DNA of 19,475 nucleotides, from NCBI GenBank assembly GCA_903868035.1, contig CAIPTQ010000343.1, positions 1-19,475 of the forward strand, read 5' to 3'. This stretch comes from an uncultured Phycisphaerales bacterium (lineage in GTDB: Bacteria; Planctomycetota; Phycisphaerae; WQYP01). A model generated the notes under the pieces. That model was not told where the DNA came from and ran no database searches. It saw only the letters and a list, made by a program, of their open reading frames with translations. How positions within the stretch are numbered: position 1 is the stretch's first letter; every line of letters starts with the position of its first letter. Shown here one piece after another: positions 6,452-13,016 of this stretch. Position numbers and translations under genes: made by a program.

Positions 6452-6781
6452 ATGTCCACCCATACTCTGACCCGCCCCCGCCGCACCACGTTTGATCCCT
6501 CGCTGCTGCCGTCGGCCACCAACGCCGTGGCGACCTCCACCGTGGTGACTACGAAATGGCAGATTGATTTCAACAACCCCGTGCAGGTGGTGAGCCTGCC
6601 GACGGACTTCCTGGTCGCCGGCCAGCCGCCGATCTCGTATGTGCAGAATACCCCGACGCGCATCACGCTGACCTACGCGGTCAGCGTGGCCACCGGCCAG
6701 ACGTGGGTGATCCCCGTGCATTCGCTGAATGTCCGCACGCCCACGGGAGGGTACGTCGCCGCCGCGACGGGCACCTTTTGA
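6452..6781 (+). CDS. Small hypothetical beta-rich protein
   Basis: 109 residues from ATG 6452, placed by AAGGAG 5 nt upstream. The sequence is beta-strand-like throughout (VQVVSLPTDFLVAG, TRITLTYAVSVATGQTWVIPV) and ends GGYVAAATGTF. No signal peptide, membrane segment or known motif was recognised. It lies 115 bp after the first hypothetical gene, separated by the heptamer array. Its final codons ACC TTT TGA form a possible +1 slip site leading into the next reading frame. Coding status is likely; function unknown. Confidence 0.7.
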   Translation: MSTHTLTRPRRTTFDPSLLPSATNAVATSTVVTTKWQIDFNNPVQVVSLPTDFLVAGQPPISYVQNTPTRITLTYAVSVATGQTWVIPVHSLNVRTPTGGYVAAATGTF

Positions 6782-7409
6782 GACGTTCTACGATGATTTC
6801 GCGTATCCGCCGGGGCAGACACTGGCTGGTTGCGGGCCGTGGGTGCCCTCGCCGTGGGGTCACGACTCGCTCTTGCTGGCGGGGGGAATGGGGGGGGGCA
6901 TGGGGGGGGGTGTTATGCGAGCCGCCAATCATGATTGCGCGACGACGATGGCGCTGGGGGCGGGGGGGGCGGGGGGGGCGGAGCTTGGATCGCCCTGGGA
7001 GTTCCGGTTCAGCGTGGCCTTCGCGGGGCCCGCGCCTGCGCCGGGCGGCAGCTCCTACTGCCAGTTCCTGCTGGGAGATGAGACCGGGGCGCTGAACATG
7101 CTCTATTTCGGTGTGGGTGACACATACGCCACCACGCACGAGGCGCTGGCCTGCATATCCGACGAGTGGGGCATTGTGGGTCAGGTGTTCCTGCCGTGGG
7201 CTCCGGGTGTGCGCCGCCAGGTGATGCTGCAGTGGGATGGCGCGCAGCATCGGGTGTGGGTGGATGGCCAATGCGTGCTGGCCGGCGTGCTGCGAAATCC
7301 CTCGGGCATCCTGCGGAAGGTGGTGTCGTTTTACATCCTGGGCGACGCCAGCGCGGCGGGCTGGAGGATCTTCGATTTCCAGTATTCCCTGACCGGACCC
7401 GGCGGCTGA
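6729..7409 (+). CDS. Hypothetical glycine-rich protein, possible concanavalin-like fold; start uncertain
   Basis: The frame opens at ATG 6729 inside the previous gene, with no Shine-Dalgarno. Protein-like sequence begins only at ETFYDDFAYPPGQTL (from 6780). Residues ~45-75 are glycine-rich and encoded by long poly-G runs. The later part (QVMLQWDGAQHRVWVDGQCVLAGVL) has the look of a LamG/concanavalin strand pair, a weak structural guess. It ends FDFQYSLTGPGG. Either it starts at 6729 with a 53-nt overlap, or it is reached by +1 frameshifting from the upstream gene, or its start has been lost. It is cotranscribed with the two preceding hypotheticals by position. Confidence 0.6.
   Translation: MSARPREGTSPPRRAPFETFYDDFAYPPGQTLAGCGPWVPSPWGHDSLLLAGGMGGGMGGGVMRAANHDCATTMALGAGGAGGAELGSPWEFRFSVAFAGPAPAPGGSSYCQFLLGDETGALNMLYFGVGDTYATTHEALACISDEWGIVGQVFLPWAPGVRRQVMLQWDGAQHRVWVDGQCVLAGVLRNPSGILRKVVSFYILGDASAAGWRIFDFQYSLTGPGG
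6881..6978 (+). repeat. Cluster of poly-G tracts inside a coding frame
   Basis: G runs of 6 (6881-6886), 9 (6890-6898), 8 (6902-6909), 5 (6956-6960), 8 (6962-6969) and 8 (6971-6978) within about 100 bp, all translated mainly as glycine. Runs this long are prone to slippage in replication and to sequencing error, and can form G-quadruplexes. Confidence 0.8.
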
Positions 7410-7442
7410 GCGGCTCTGAGCGGCTGCCGCCGCGGCTTCATC

Positions 7443-7473
7443 TTGCGCCCTCTCCGGTCCGCGCGGGTACAAT
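7443..7473 (+). promoter_or_regulatory. Possible promoter giving a leaderless mRNA
   Basis: TTGCGC (7443-7448) and TACAAT (7468-7473) with a 19-bp spacer. Initiation 7-8 nt downstream would fall at or next to ATG 7481 of the following gene, which has no Shine-Dalgarno. Weak but consistent. Confidence 0.28.
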
Positions 7474-7480
7474 GCCGCCC

Positions 7481-7894
7481 ATGTTTCGCCGCGCCGCCCG
7501 CATCTTCTGCGTCACCGTCCTGCTGCTCCTCCTCGCCACGGCCCTCCTCACGCAGTTCTGGTATTTGGAACTGTACAAACCCCACGGCATCATTTCCGTG
7601 CAGCAAATCGGGGTGATCGTCAAATGGTCCCCCCACGCCAGCTTCCTCGTCCCGTACGACAAGTGGGGCCTGCACGGCGGCCAGATCATCGCCTGGTCGG
7701 CGGCGGATCTGCTGTGGCCGCCCCATTGGAGCGCCTTCGACGGCGAAAACGACCTGCTGCTTCCGTGGTGGCTGCTGCTCTTGGCCGGGGGGTTCCTGAC
7801 GGCGTCCGTGTGGTTCCTGACGCGCCGCCGCACAGGCCCGGCCGGCGCCTTCCCCGTGGAGCTGTCTCCGCTCACCGGTGGAAAAGGAAGTTGA
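7481..7894 (+). CDS. Small two-helix membrane protein of unknown function
   Basis: 137 residues from ATG 7481; ATG 7472 is in frame but lies within a TACAAT promoter-like box. A basic start (MFRRAAR) is followed by a membrane helix (residues ~7-26, FCVTVLLLLLATALLTQFWY), a soluble segment rich in aromatics (WSPHASFLVPYDKWGLHGG), a second helix near 100-118 (LPWWLLLLAGGFLTASVWFL) and a basic stop (TRRR). The pattern suggests both termini in the cytoplasm. No family recognised. It is convergent with the phosphate transporter gene and their 3' ends overlap by 23 bp. Confidence 0.62.
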   Translation: MFRRAARIFCVTVLLLLLATALLTQFWYLELYKPHGIISVQQIGVIVKWSPHASFLVPYDKWGLHGGQIIAWSAADLLWPPHWSAFDGENDLLLPWWLLLLAGGFLTASVWFLTRRRTGPAGAFPVELSPLTGGKGS

Positions 7895-8999
7895 CGATGA
7901 GGTAGGAGATGGCCGCCATGAAGGCCGAGCAGGGAATGGTGAGAATCCAGGCCACCACGATGCGCTGGCCCCAGATCCAGCGGACGTTGCGGAAGGTGCG
8001 GGTGGAGCCCACGCCCAGGATCGAGCCGGTGATGGCGTGGGTGGTGGAGATGGGGATATGCAGGAAGGTCGAGCCGATGATGGTGGTGGCGGCGGCGGCC
8101 TCGGCGCAGAAGCCGCCGACGGGCTTGAGGCGGGTGATGGACGAGCCCATGGTCTTGACGATGCGCCAGCCGCCGAACATGGTGCCCAGGGCGATGGCGG
8201 CGCAGCAGGCGAGGATGATCCACCAGGCGATGCCATGCTGGTGGCCGACGACATTGAGGACATGCCACGCGGAGCCGGGGGCATCCTGGGTGTACTGCGT
8301 ATAGCCGGCGGAGGTCAGGAGCATGACGATGATGCCCATGGTTTTCTGGGCGTCGTTGCCGCCGTGGCCCAGCGAATAGACGCCGGCGGAAACCAGTTGC
8401 AGCCGGCGGAAAGTTTTGTCGACGCGCGAGGGGGTGGTGAAGCGGCAAAGCCAGGAGACGATGATCATGTTCAAAGTGCCCAGGAAAAAGCCGATCAGCG
8501 GCGAGAGAAACAGGAAGGCGATGGTGGGCGCCCAGCCCTTGGTCCAGCCGGCGAAGTAGAGCACCTGGAAGCCGCCCTTGGCGATGGCGGCCCCGGCGAT
8601 GCCGGAGATCAGGGCGTGGGAGGAGGACGTGGGCAGACCCAGCAGCCAGGTGATGATATTCCAGGCGATGGCGCCCAGCAGGCCTCCGAAAACGACATAG
8701 ACATCGATGGCATCCGTCTTGACGTAGCCTTCGGAGACGACCTTGGCCACGCCGGTGCCGAAGAGAAAGGCGGCAATAAAGTTGAAGAACGCCGCCCAGA
8801 TCACGGCTTGGGTCGGTGACAGCACGCGCGTGGAGACGATGGTGGCGATGGAGTTGGCGGCATCGTGGAAGCCGTTGAAGAAATCGAAGACGAGGGCGGC
8901 GAACATGATGACCAGGACCAGGTAGAGATTGGCGTGGACCGGGGCGGGGGCGGAGGCGGCGGTATCAGCGGCCGCGAGGATGGAGAAGGAGGTGAGCAT
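7872..8999 (-). CDS. PiT-family inorganic phosphate transporter
   Basis: 375 residues, about ten hydrophobic segments. The two family signatures are intact: DFFNGFHDAANSIATI (39-54) in the N-terminal half and LGHGGNDAQKTMG in the C-terminal half. PiT proteins (PF01384) are low-affinity transporters taking up phosphate, often as a metal-phosphate complex, driven by the proton or sodium gradient. The gene follows the DUF47 gene by 55 bp on the same strand, the usual PiT-accessory pair. ATG 8999 has only a weak ribosome-binding site (AAGGA about 13 nt away), which fits translation partly dependent on the upstream gene. Family assignment is secure; substrate could include sulfate in rare relatives but DUF47 context favours phosphate. 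Confidence 0.93.
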   Translation of the reverse strand: MLTSFSILAAADTAASAPAPVHANLYLVLVIMFAALVFDFFNGFHDAANSIATIVSTRVLSPTQAVIWAAFFNFIAAFLFGTGVAKVVSEGYVKTDAIDVYVVFGGLLGAIAWNIITWLLGLPTSSSHALISGIAGAAIAKGGFQVLYFAGWTKGWAPTIAFLFLSPLIGFFLGTLNMIIVSWLCRFTTPSRVDKTFRRLQLVSAGVYSLGHGGNDAQKTMGIIVMLLTSAGYTQYTQDAPGSAWHVLNVVGHQHGIAWWIILACCAAIALGTMFGGWRIVKTMGSSITRLKPVGGFCAEAAAATTIIGSTFLHIPISTTHAITGSILGVGSTRTFRNVRWIWGQRIVVAWILTIPCSAFMAAISYLIVNFLFHR

Positions 9000-9054
9000 T
9001 CTTGACGGGCGTCCTTATTGATTTGCGGGGGGCCTGGGCGCGAGGAAAGCGGGG

Positions 9055-9678
9055 TCAGCCGTTTTTCAGGATGATGCGCTCGATGACGTTGGTGGCGTCC
9101 TCGCAGCCGTCGATGGCGGACTCCATGAACTGGAAAAACTCCTTCCACTTGATGACATGGAGGGGGTCGGTGCCGTTCTCGAAGAGCTTGGAGATGGCGG
9201 CCAGATGATTGTCGTCGCCGATATTCTCCAGGCGATGAACTTCGATGATCTTGGCGTGCAGGTCGGTGAGTTTGCGCGAGGTGCGGAGCTTTTTGACGGC
9301 CTCCGCCAGGGCCATGGTCGCCTGCAGGAGAATTTCCGCCTGCTTGACGAAGGCGGGCTCCAGGGCGCGGACGTGGTAGGAGGAGATCCGCTTGGCCAGG
9401 GCGTTGATGTTATCGACGATGGAGTCGAGCTCGCCGACGAGCGCGTGGATGTCCTCGCGGTCGAAGGGCGTGATGAATGTGCGGTCGAGCCGCTCGAGTG
9501 CCTGGTGGGTGAGCTGGTCGGCGTCGTGCTCCTCGGTGCGGATGCGGACGATGTTGTCCATGCCCTCGGGGAAGCTGTTGGCCAGGGTGTTCAGATGGCC
9601 GGCACAGGAGACGGCGTGGGCGGCCAGGCCCTCGAAGAGATCGTAAAAAACGGTGTCTTTGGGAAGCAGATTAAACAT
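9055..9678 (-). CDS. DUF47 (PhoU-like) accessory protein of the PiT transporter
   Basis: 207 residues, entirely helical and soluble, the usual length for the DUF47/TIGR00153 family. Family-typical features include the early LFEGLAAHA segment, IRTEEHDADQLTHQALERLDRTFITPFDREDIHALVGELDSIVDNI, and a C-terminal KEFFQFMESAIDGCEDATNVIERIILKNG. Members are PhoU-like bundles that bind metal through E/DxxxD motifs and control or assist PiT transport. It is the first gene of a two-gene operon with the transporter. ATG 9678 is preceded by GGA about 6 nt away, a weak site. Confidence 0.9.
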   Translation of the reverse strand: MFNLLPKDTVFYDLFEGLAAHAVSCAGHLNTLANSFPEGMDNIVRIRTEEHDADQLTHQALERLDRTFITPFDREDIHALVGELDSIVDNINALAKRISSYHVRALEPAFVKQAEILLQATMALAEAVKKLRTSRKLTDLHAKIIEVHRLENIGDDNHLAAISKLFENGTDPLHVIKWKEFFQFMESAIDGCEDATNVIERIILKNG

Positions 9679-9892
9679 TAAGATTCCATTTAGTTTGCGT
9701 TAAGGTGGGATTATGGATGGGTGGGATGGGCATGGCAATACGGGGTGGAAAATCTTAACACAATCTTAGCGCAAGCTTCACCCAGGGCCGCGGGGGCGAA
9801 CCGCGGGATTTGTCCGGCGGCGCCATTTTGATCTTTCACCCGCAGGCGTTACCCTTGCCGATAATCAGTTGTTGGTTCGCATGGAGGCTTTC
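9679..9892. other. Divergent intergenic region between DUF47 and murA
   Basis: 214 bp separating divergent genes, so it should hold promoters for both. Visible are an 11-bp direct repeat (9753-9774), a related inverted CTTAACGCAAA (about 9694-9705, minus strand), and GGAGG (9883-9887) as the murA ribosome-binding site. No clear -35/-10 pair was found. Confidence 0.4.
9753..9774. promoter_or_regulatory. 11-bp direct repeat, possible Pho-box-like operator
   Basis: TCTTAACACAA and TCTTAGCGCAA are adjacent with an 11-bp period. PhoB/PhoP-type regulators bind direct repeats with this period, and TTAACA is the B. subtilis PhoP half-site. Position about 75 bp upstream of the DUF47 start fits phosphate control of the PiT operon. 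Inference only. Confidence 0.3.
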
Positions 9893-11200
9893 ATGGATTC
9901 CCTGGTGATCGAAGGCGGCCCGCGCCTTCGCGGCTCCCTTAAGATAAACGGTTCGAAAAACGCGTCGCTCCCCCTCATGGCCGGGGCGCTCCTCGCCAAC
10001 GGCCCCACGGTGCTGCGCGACGTGCCCACGCTCTCGGACATCGTCCACCAGATCAACCTGCTGCGGGAGCTTGGCTGCGAAGTCGAGCGGCAGGATGCGG
10101 CGGACGGAGGCGTGGGCGCGCTGAAGATCGAAGTCAAGGACGAGCAAAGCTCGCACGCGCGCTACGACCTGGTCCGCAAAATGCGGGCCAGCATCTGCGT
10201 CCTCGGGCCGCTGCTGGCCAAGCGCAAGTACGCCCGCGTCTCCATGCCCGGCGGCTGCGCCATCGGCGACCGCCCCGTGGACATCCACCTCCGCGGCCTG
10301 GAGGCCCTGGGGGCGGTGATCGACCTCGACGGCGGCGACATCATCGCCCGCGCCGATGAACTCGTGGGCACCGAGATTTTCCTCGGCGGCAATTTCGGCT
10401 CCACCGTCCTGGGCACCGCCAACGTCATGTCCGCCGCCACCCTGGCCAAAGGCACGACCATGATCGAATCCGCCGCCTGCGAGCCGGAAATCGTGGATTT
10501 GGCCCTCTACCTCAACGCCATGGGTGCCAAAATCCGCGGCGCCGGCACGCCCCGCATCACCATCGAAGGCGTCGAGTCCCTCACCGGCACCACCCACCGC
10601 GTGATCCCCGACCGCATCGAGGCCGGGACCTTCATGGTCGCCGCCGCCATCACCAACGGCGAGGTCCGCCTGGAGAATTGCCGCCTCGACCACCTGATGG
10701 CCGTGGTGGATAAGCTCCGCTCCATCGGCGTCATTGTCGAAAAAGACAACACGGGGGGAGCGGCGGGCTGCACCGTCGCCTCCGTCCGCCGCCTCGAGGC
10801 CTCCAGCCTCACCACCCAGCCCCACCCCGGCTTCCCCACCGACCTCCAGGCGCAATTCATGGCCCTCCTGTCGATTGCCGACGGCAACAGCGTGATCACC
10901 GAAAAAATCTACCCCGATCGCTTCCTTCACGTGGCCGAACTCGCCCGCCTCGGGGCACACCTGCACAAGGAAGGCTCCACCGTCATCATCCAGGGCCAGA
11001 AAAAACTCATTGGCGCCCCCGTCATGGCCAGCGACCTGCGGGCCTCGGCGGCACTGGTGATCGCCGGCCTCATCGCCAAGGGAACGACGACGGTGATGCG
11101 CGTCTACCACATCGACCGCGGCTACGAAAAGATCGAACAGCGGCTCAACGCCGTCGGCGCCAAAATCAAACGCGTCAGCCAGGAAGAGTTGGAGCTGTAG
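9893..11200 (+). CDS. murA: UDP-N-acetylglucosamine 1-carboxyvinyltransferase
   Basis: 435 residues. It catalyses the first committed step of peptidoglycan synthesis, transferring enolpyruvate from PEP to UDP-GlcNAc in the cytoplasm. The substrate-binding GSKNASLPLMAG lies near the N-terminus. The catalytic loop is PGGCAIGDRPVDIH, keeping the Cys (Cys115 in E. coli numbering) that fosfomycin alkylates, so sensitivity to the drug is expected. Length and conserved blocks (RIEAGTFMVAAAIT, PGFPTDLQAQFMAL, DLRASAALVIAGL) are typical. The start at ATG 9893 is set by GGAGG 5 nt upstream; upstream in-frame ATGs lack such a site. It stands alone between the phosphate operon and the regulatory locus. 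A full peptidoglycan-type murA argues that this host makes a murein wall. Confidence 0.97.
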   Translation: MDSLVIEGGPRLRGSLKINGSKNASLPLMAGALLANGPTVLRDVPTLSDIVHQINLLRELGCEVERQDAADGGVGALKIEVKDEQSSHARYDLVRKMRASICVLGPLLAKRKYARVSMPGGCAIGDRPVDIHLRGLEALGAVIDLDGGDIIARADELVGTEIFLGGNFGSTVLGTANVMSAATLAKGTTMIESAACEPEIVDLALYLNAMGAKIRGAGTPRITIEGVESLTGTTHRVIPDRIEAGTFMVAAAITNGEVRLENCRLDHLMAVVDKLRSIGVIVEKDNTGGAAGCTVASVRRLEASSLTTQPHPGFPTDLQAQFMALLSIADGNSVITEKIYPDRFLHVAELARLGAHLHKEGSTVIIQGQKKLIGAPVMASDLRASAALVIAGLIAKGTTTVMRVYHIDRGYEKIEQRLNAVGAKIKRVSQEELEL

Positions 11201-11482
11201 CGCGGACGTCTCGCCCGCCGCCGTCAGGATGGCCTCTCATATACAGTCAGCGCTTCGTCTGCATTCAATCCATTTACCATTTACCTTGCTATCCGTATCA
11301 AATCCTTCGATCATTGATAATTGAGCTTTCACTCCTTGGGAGGTCGCATTGACAAAGAAAGCAAAGGCTCTTTCGGTAACATGAAGTGTAGCAGATTCGA
11401 GGAACCGTGTTGGCGCGAGCGAGCGAAAGATGCCACGATGGCGTAAAATGGCGATGGTTGACTGGTTTGTTGAGGCGCGCAA
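11201..11482. other. Intergenic region between murA and the sigma-54 regulator
   Basis: 282 bp, clearly AT-richer than both flanking genes. On the plus strand TAAAAT (11444-11449) could be a -10 box for the regulator, without a good -35. On the minus strand an open frame of about 81 codons exists from TTG 11482 but has no Shine-Dalgarno or recognisable family. Nothing firm can be assigned. Confidence 0.4.
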
Positions 11483-12826
11483 GTGAATTCCCTGGACGTT
11501 TTAGTCGTGGACGATGAACCCAGCATTCGCAAGATGCTGGCGATGTGGCTGGATGCCGGCGGGCACAGGGTACACAGCGCCTCCGCGCCCAAGGAGGCGC
11601 TGGCGCTGGCGGCGAAGGTCTCGTTTGACATGGCTTTTGTGGACCTGCGGCTGGGCAACCAGAGCGGTCTGGAACTGATACCGGAATTACTCAAGACCAG
11701 CCCCTGGCTCAAGATCGTGGTGATCACGGCCTATGCGGCGATCGACACCGCGGTGGAGGCCGTCAAAAGGGGCGCGATGGATTATCTGCCCAAGCCCTTC
11801 AGCACGGAACAGGTCGATTTGCTCCTGCGGCGCGTGACCGAACTGCGGCAATTGGAACAGAAACTGGCCGCCTTGGGGGGGAGCGAACCCGGCAATGGCG
11901 CCTTGGGGGACGTCCAACTGGAGACGCGGAACCCGGCCATGCAGCAGGTTTTGCATCGCGCCCAGCAAGTCGCCAAGAGCGAGGCGACAGTGCTCATTCG
12001 CGGTGACAACGGCACCGGCAAGGGTGTCGTGGCGCGGTTGATCCACCAATGGAGCCCGCGCGCGGCCGGCCCCTTCGGCGTGGTCAGTTGCCCGTCGCTG
12101 CCGCCGGAGCTGCTGGAAAGCGAGCTCTTCGGCCACGCCAAGGGCGCCTTCACCAGCGCGGTGAGGGATCATCCCGGGCGCGTCGCGGCCTGCGAGGGGG
12201 GCACGTTGTTTCTGGATGAAATTGGCGATTTGCCGCCGCTGTTGCAGCCGAAATTACTGCGGTTCATTCAAGACCACGAGTATGAGCACGTGGGAGAGGC
12301 GGTCACCCGCCGGGCCAATGTGCGCGTCATCACGGCGACCAATCTGGATCTGGAGGCGGCGGTCAAGGCGGGCAGATTTCGCGAGGATTTGTTTTACCGG
12401 CTCAACGTTGTGGAACTGCGGATTCCGCCGCTGCGTCAGCGTCCGCAGGACATTATTCCCTTGGCGGAGCGTTTTCTGGCGACGTTTGCCATTCAGAGCC
12501 ACAAGACGCTGGCCGGGTTTACGGAGCGTGCCGTGCAGGTGATGGAGCAACACGACTGGCCGGGCAACGTGCGCGAACTGCGGAACTGCGTCGAACGCGG
12601 CGTGATTTTCTGCGAACAATCCCACGTGGATGTGGAGCACCTGGGCCTGCACCAGGCCGCCGCAGCGCTGTCCCCCGCCCTGGGTCAGCGGCAAACGCTG
12701 GAAGCCACGGAGGAGGCGCACATCCGGCACATCATCCGCACGACCGCGTCGTTGGAGGAAGCGGCCAAGGTCTTGGATATCGACATTGCCACGCTGTGGC
12801 GGAAACGGCGCAAATACGGGATTTGA
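11483..12826 (+). CDS. AlgB-like sigma-54-dependent response regulator (NtrC family)
   Basis: 447 residues in three domains. The receiver (1-120) has acidic D10/D11, phospho-acceptor D54 and K104, the same numbering as NtrC. The AAA+ domain (~150-385) has Walker A GDNGTGKG (174-181), Walker B GGTLFLDEIG (239-248), an arginine-finger region RFREDLFYRL, and the sigma-54 contact loop as GAFTSA (221-226) instead of the usual GAFTGA. A Fis-type helix-turn-helix ends the protein (EEAAKVLDIDIATLWRKRRKYGI). The stretch LQPKLLRFIQDHEYEHVGEAVTRRANVRV closely resembles Pseudomonas AlgB. When phosphorylated it should activate sigma-54 promoters. GTG 11483 has GAGG 7 nt upstream. The KinB-like kinase lies 190 bp downstream, and a consensus sigma-54 promoter heads the kdp genes, its likely target. 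It is the only DNA-binding regulator in the locus. Confidence 0.93.
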   Translation: MNSLDVLVVDDEPSIRKMLAMWLDAGGHRVHSASAPKEALALAAKVSFDMAFVDLRLGNQSGLELIPELLKTSPWLKIVVITAYAAIDTAVEAVKRGAMDYLPKPFSTEQVDLLLRRVTELRQLEQKLAALGGSEPGNGALGDVQLETRNPAMQQVLHRAQQVAKSEATVLIRGDNGTGKGVVARLIHQWSPRAAGPFGVVSCPSLPPELLESELFGHAKGAFTSAVRDHPGRVAACEGGTLFLDEIGDLPPLLQPKLLRFIQDHEYEHVGEAVTRRANVRVITATNLDLEAAVKAGRFREDLFYRLNVVELRIPPLRQRPQDIIPLAERFLATFAIQSHKTLAGFTERAVQVMEQHDWPGNVRELRNCVERGVIFCEQSHVDVEHLGLHQAAAALSPALGQRQTLEATEEAHIRHIIRTTASLEEAAKVLDIDIATLWRKRRKYGI

Positions 12827-13016
12827 GGAGACGCCGGCGCAGCTTCAGGCCGGTGGAGGGCATTTGCAATTTGCACGGTTTGTGCCATTCTACCGGCACT
12901 GCCGAATGCAATGGGAGGTCGCCGCCCGCGCGGCGTAATTGACGATAACTGGTTGCAATATAACAGCTTATAAACAACCTTTTGGGTGAGGCATTGCTCT
13001 TGCGATAGGAGACGAC
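12827..13016. other. Intergenic region before the sensor kinase
   Basis: 190 bp without a gene. It contains the 52-bp site shared with the kdp upstream region (12860-12911), an AT-rich stretch (GTTGCAATATAACAGCTTATAAAC, about 12952-12975), and AGGAG (13007-13011) for the kinase. A GG-N10-GC pattern (12990-13003) lies too near the start codon to be a working sigma-54 promoter. Confidence 0.4.
12860..12911. promoter_or_regulatory. Candidate regulator-binding site A, shared with kdp upstream region
   Basis: A 52-bp segment with arms GCATTTGCA-N2-TTGCACG at its left and TGCCGAATGCAA at its right, around a variable middle of 18-19 bp. The same arms, order and spacing (one base shorter) occur at 17572-17622. 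TTGCA half-sites appear twice directly and once inverted. It may be an operator or enhancer of the AlgB-like regulator. Confidence 0.45.

Noticed and set aside
7401..7431. GC-rich inverted repeat GGCGGC..GCCGCC after the third hypothetical gene as terminator
   Set aside because: Only 6 bp of stem are certain and there is no T-tract after it.
7872..8819. Plus-strand frames opposite the PiT gene
   Set aside because: Composition is Gly/Ala/Asp-rich shadow sequence; the minus strand carries both PiT signatures.
11237..11482. 81-codon minus-strand frame between murA and the sigma-54 regulator
   Set aside because: TTG start, no Shine-Dalgarno, no recognisable family; the AT-rich region may be degenerate or hold an RNA, but nothing supports a protein.
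12990..13003. Second sigma-54 promoter (GG-N10-GC in GAGGCATTGCTCTTGCGA) before the kinase
   Set aside because: The predicted start near 13015 would fall downstream of the clear AGGAG and only 2 nt before the ATG, so it could not serve that start. Site A lies at a similar distance as at kdp, so it was kept in mind but not called.
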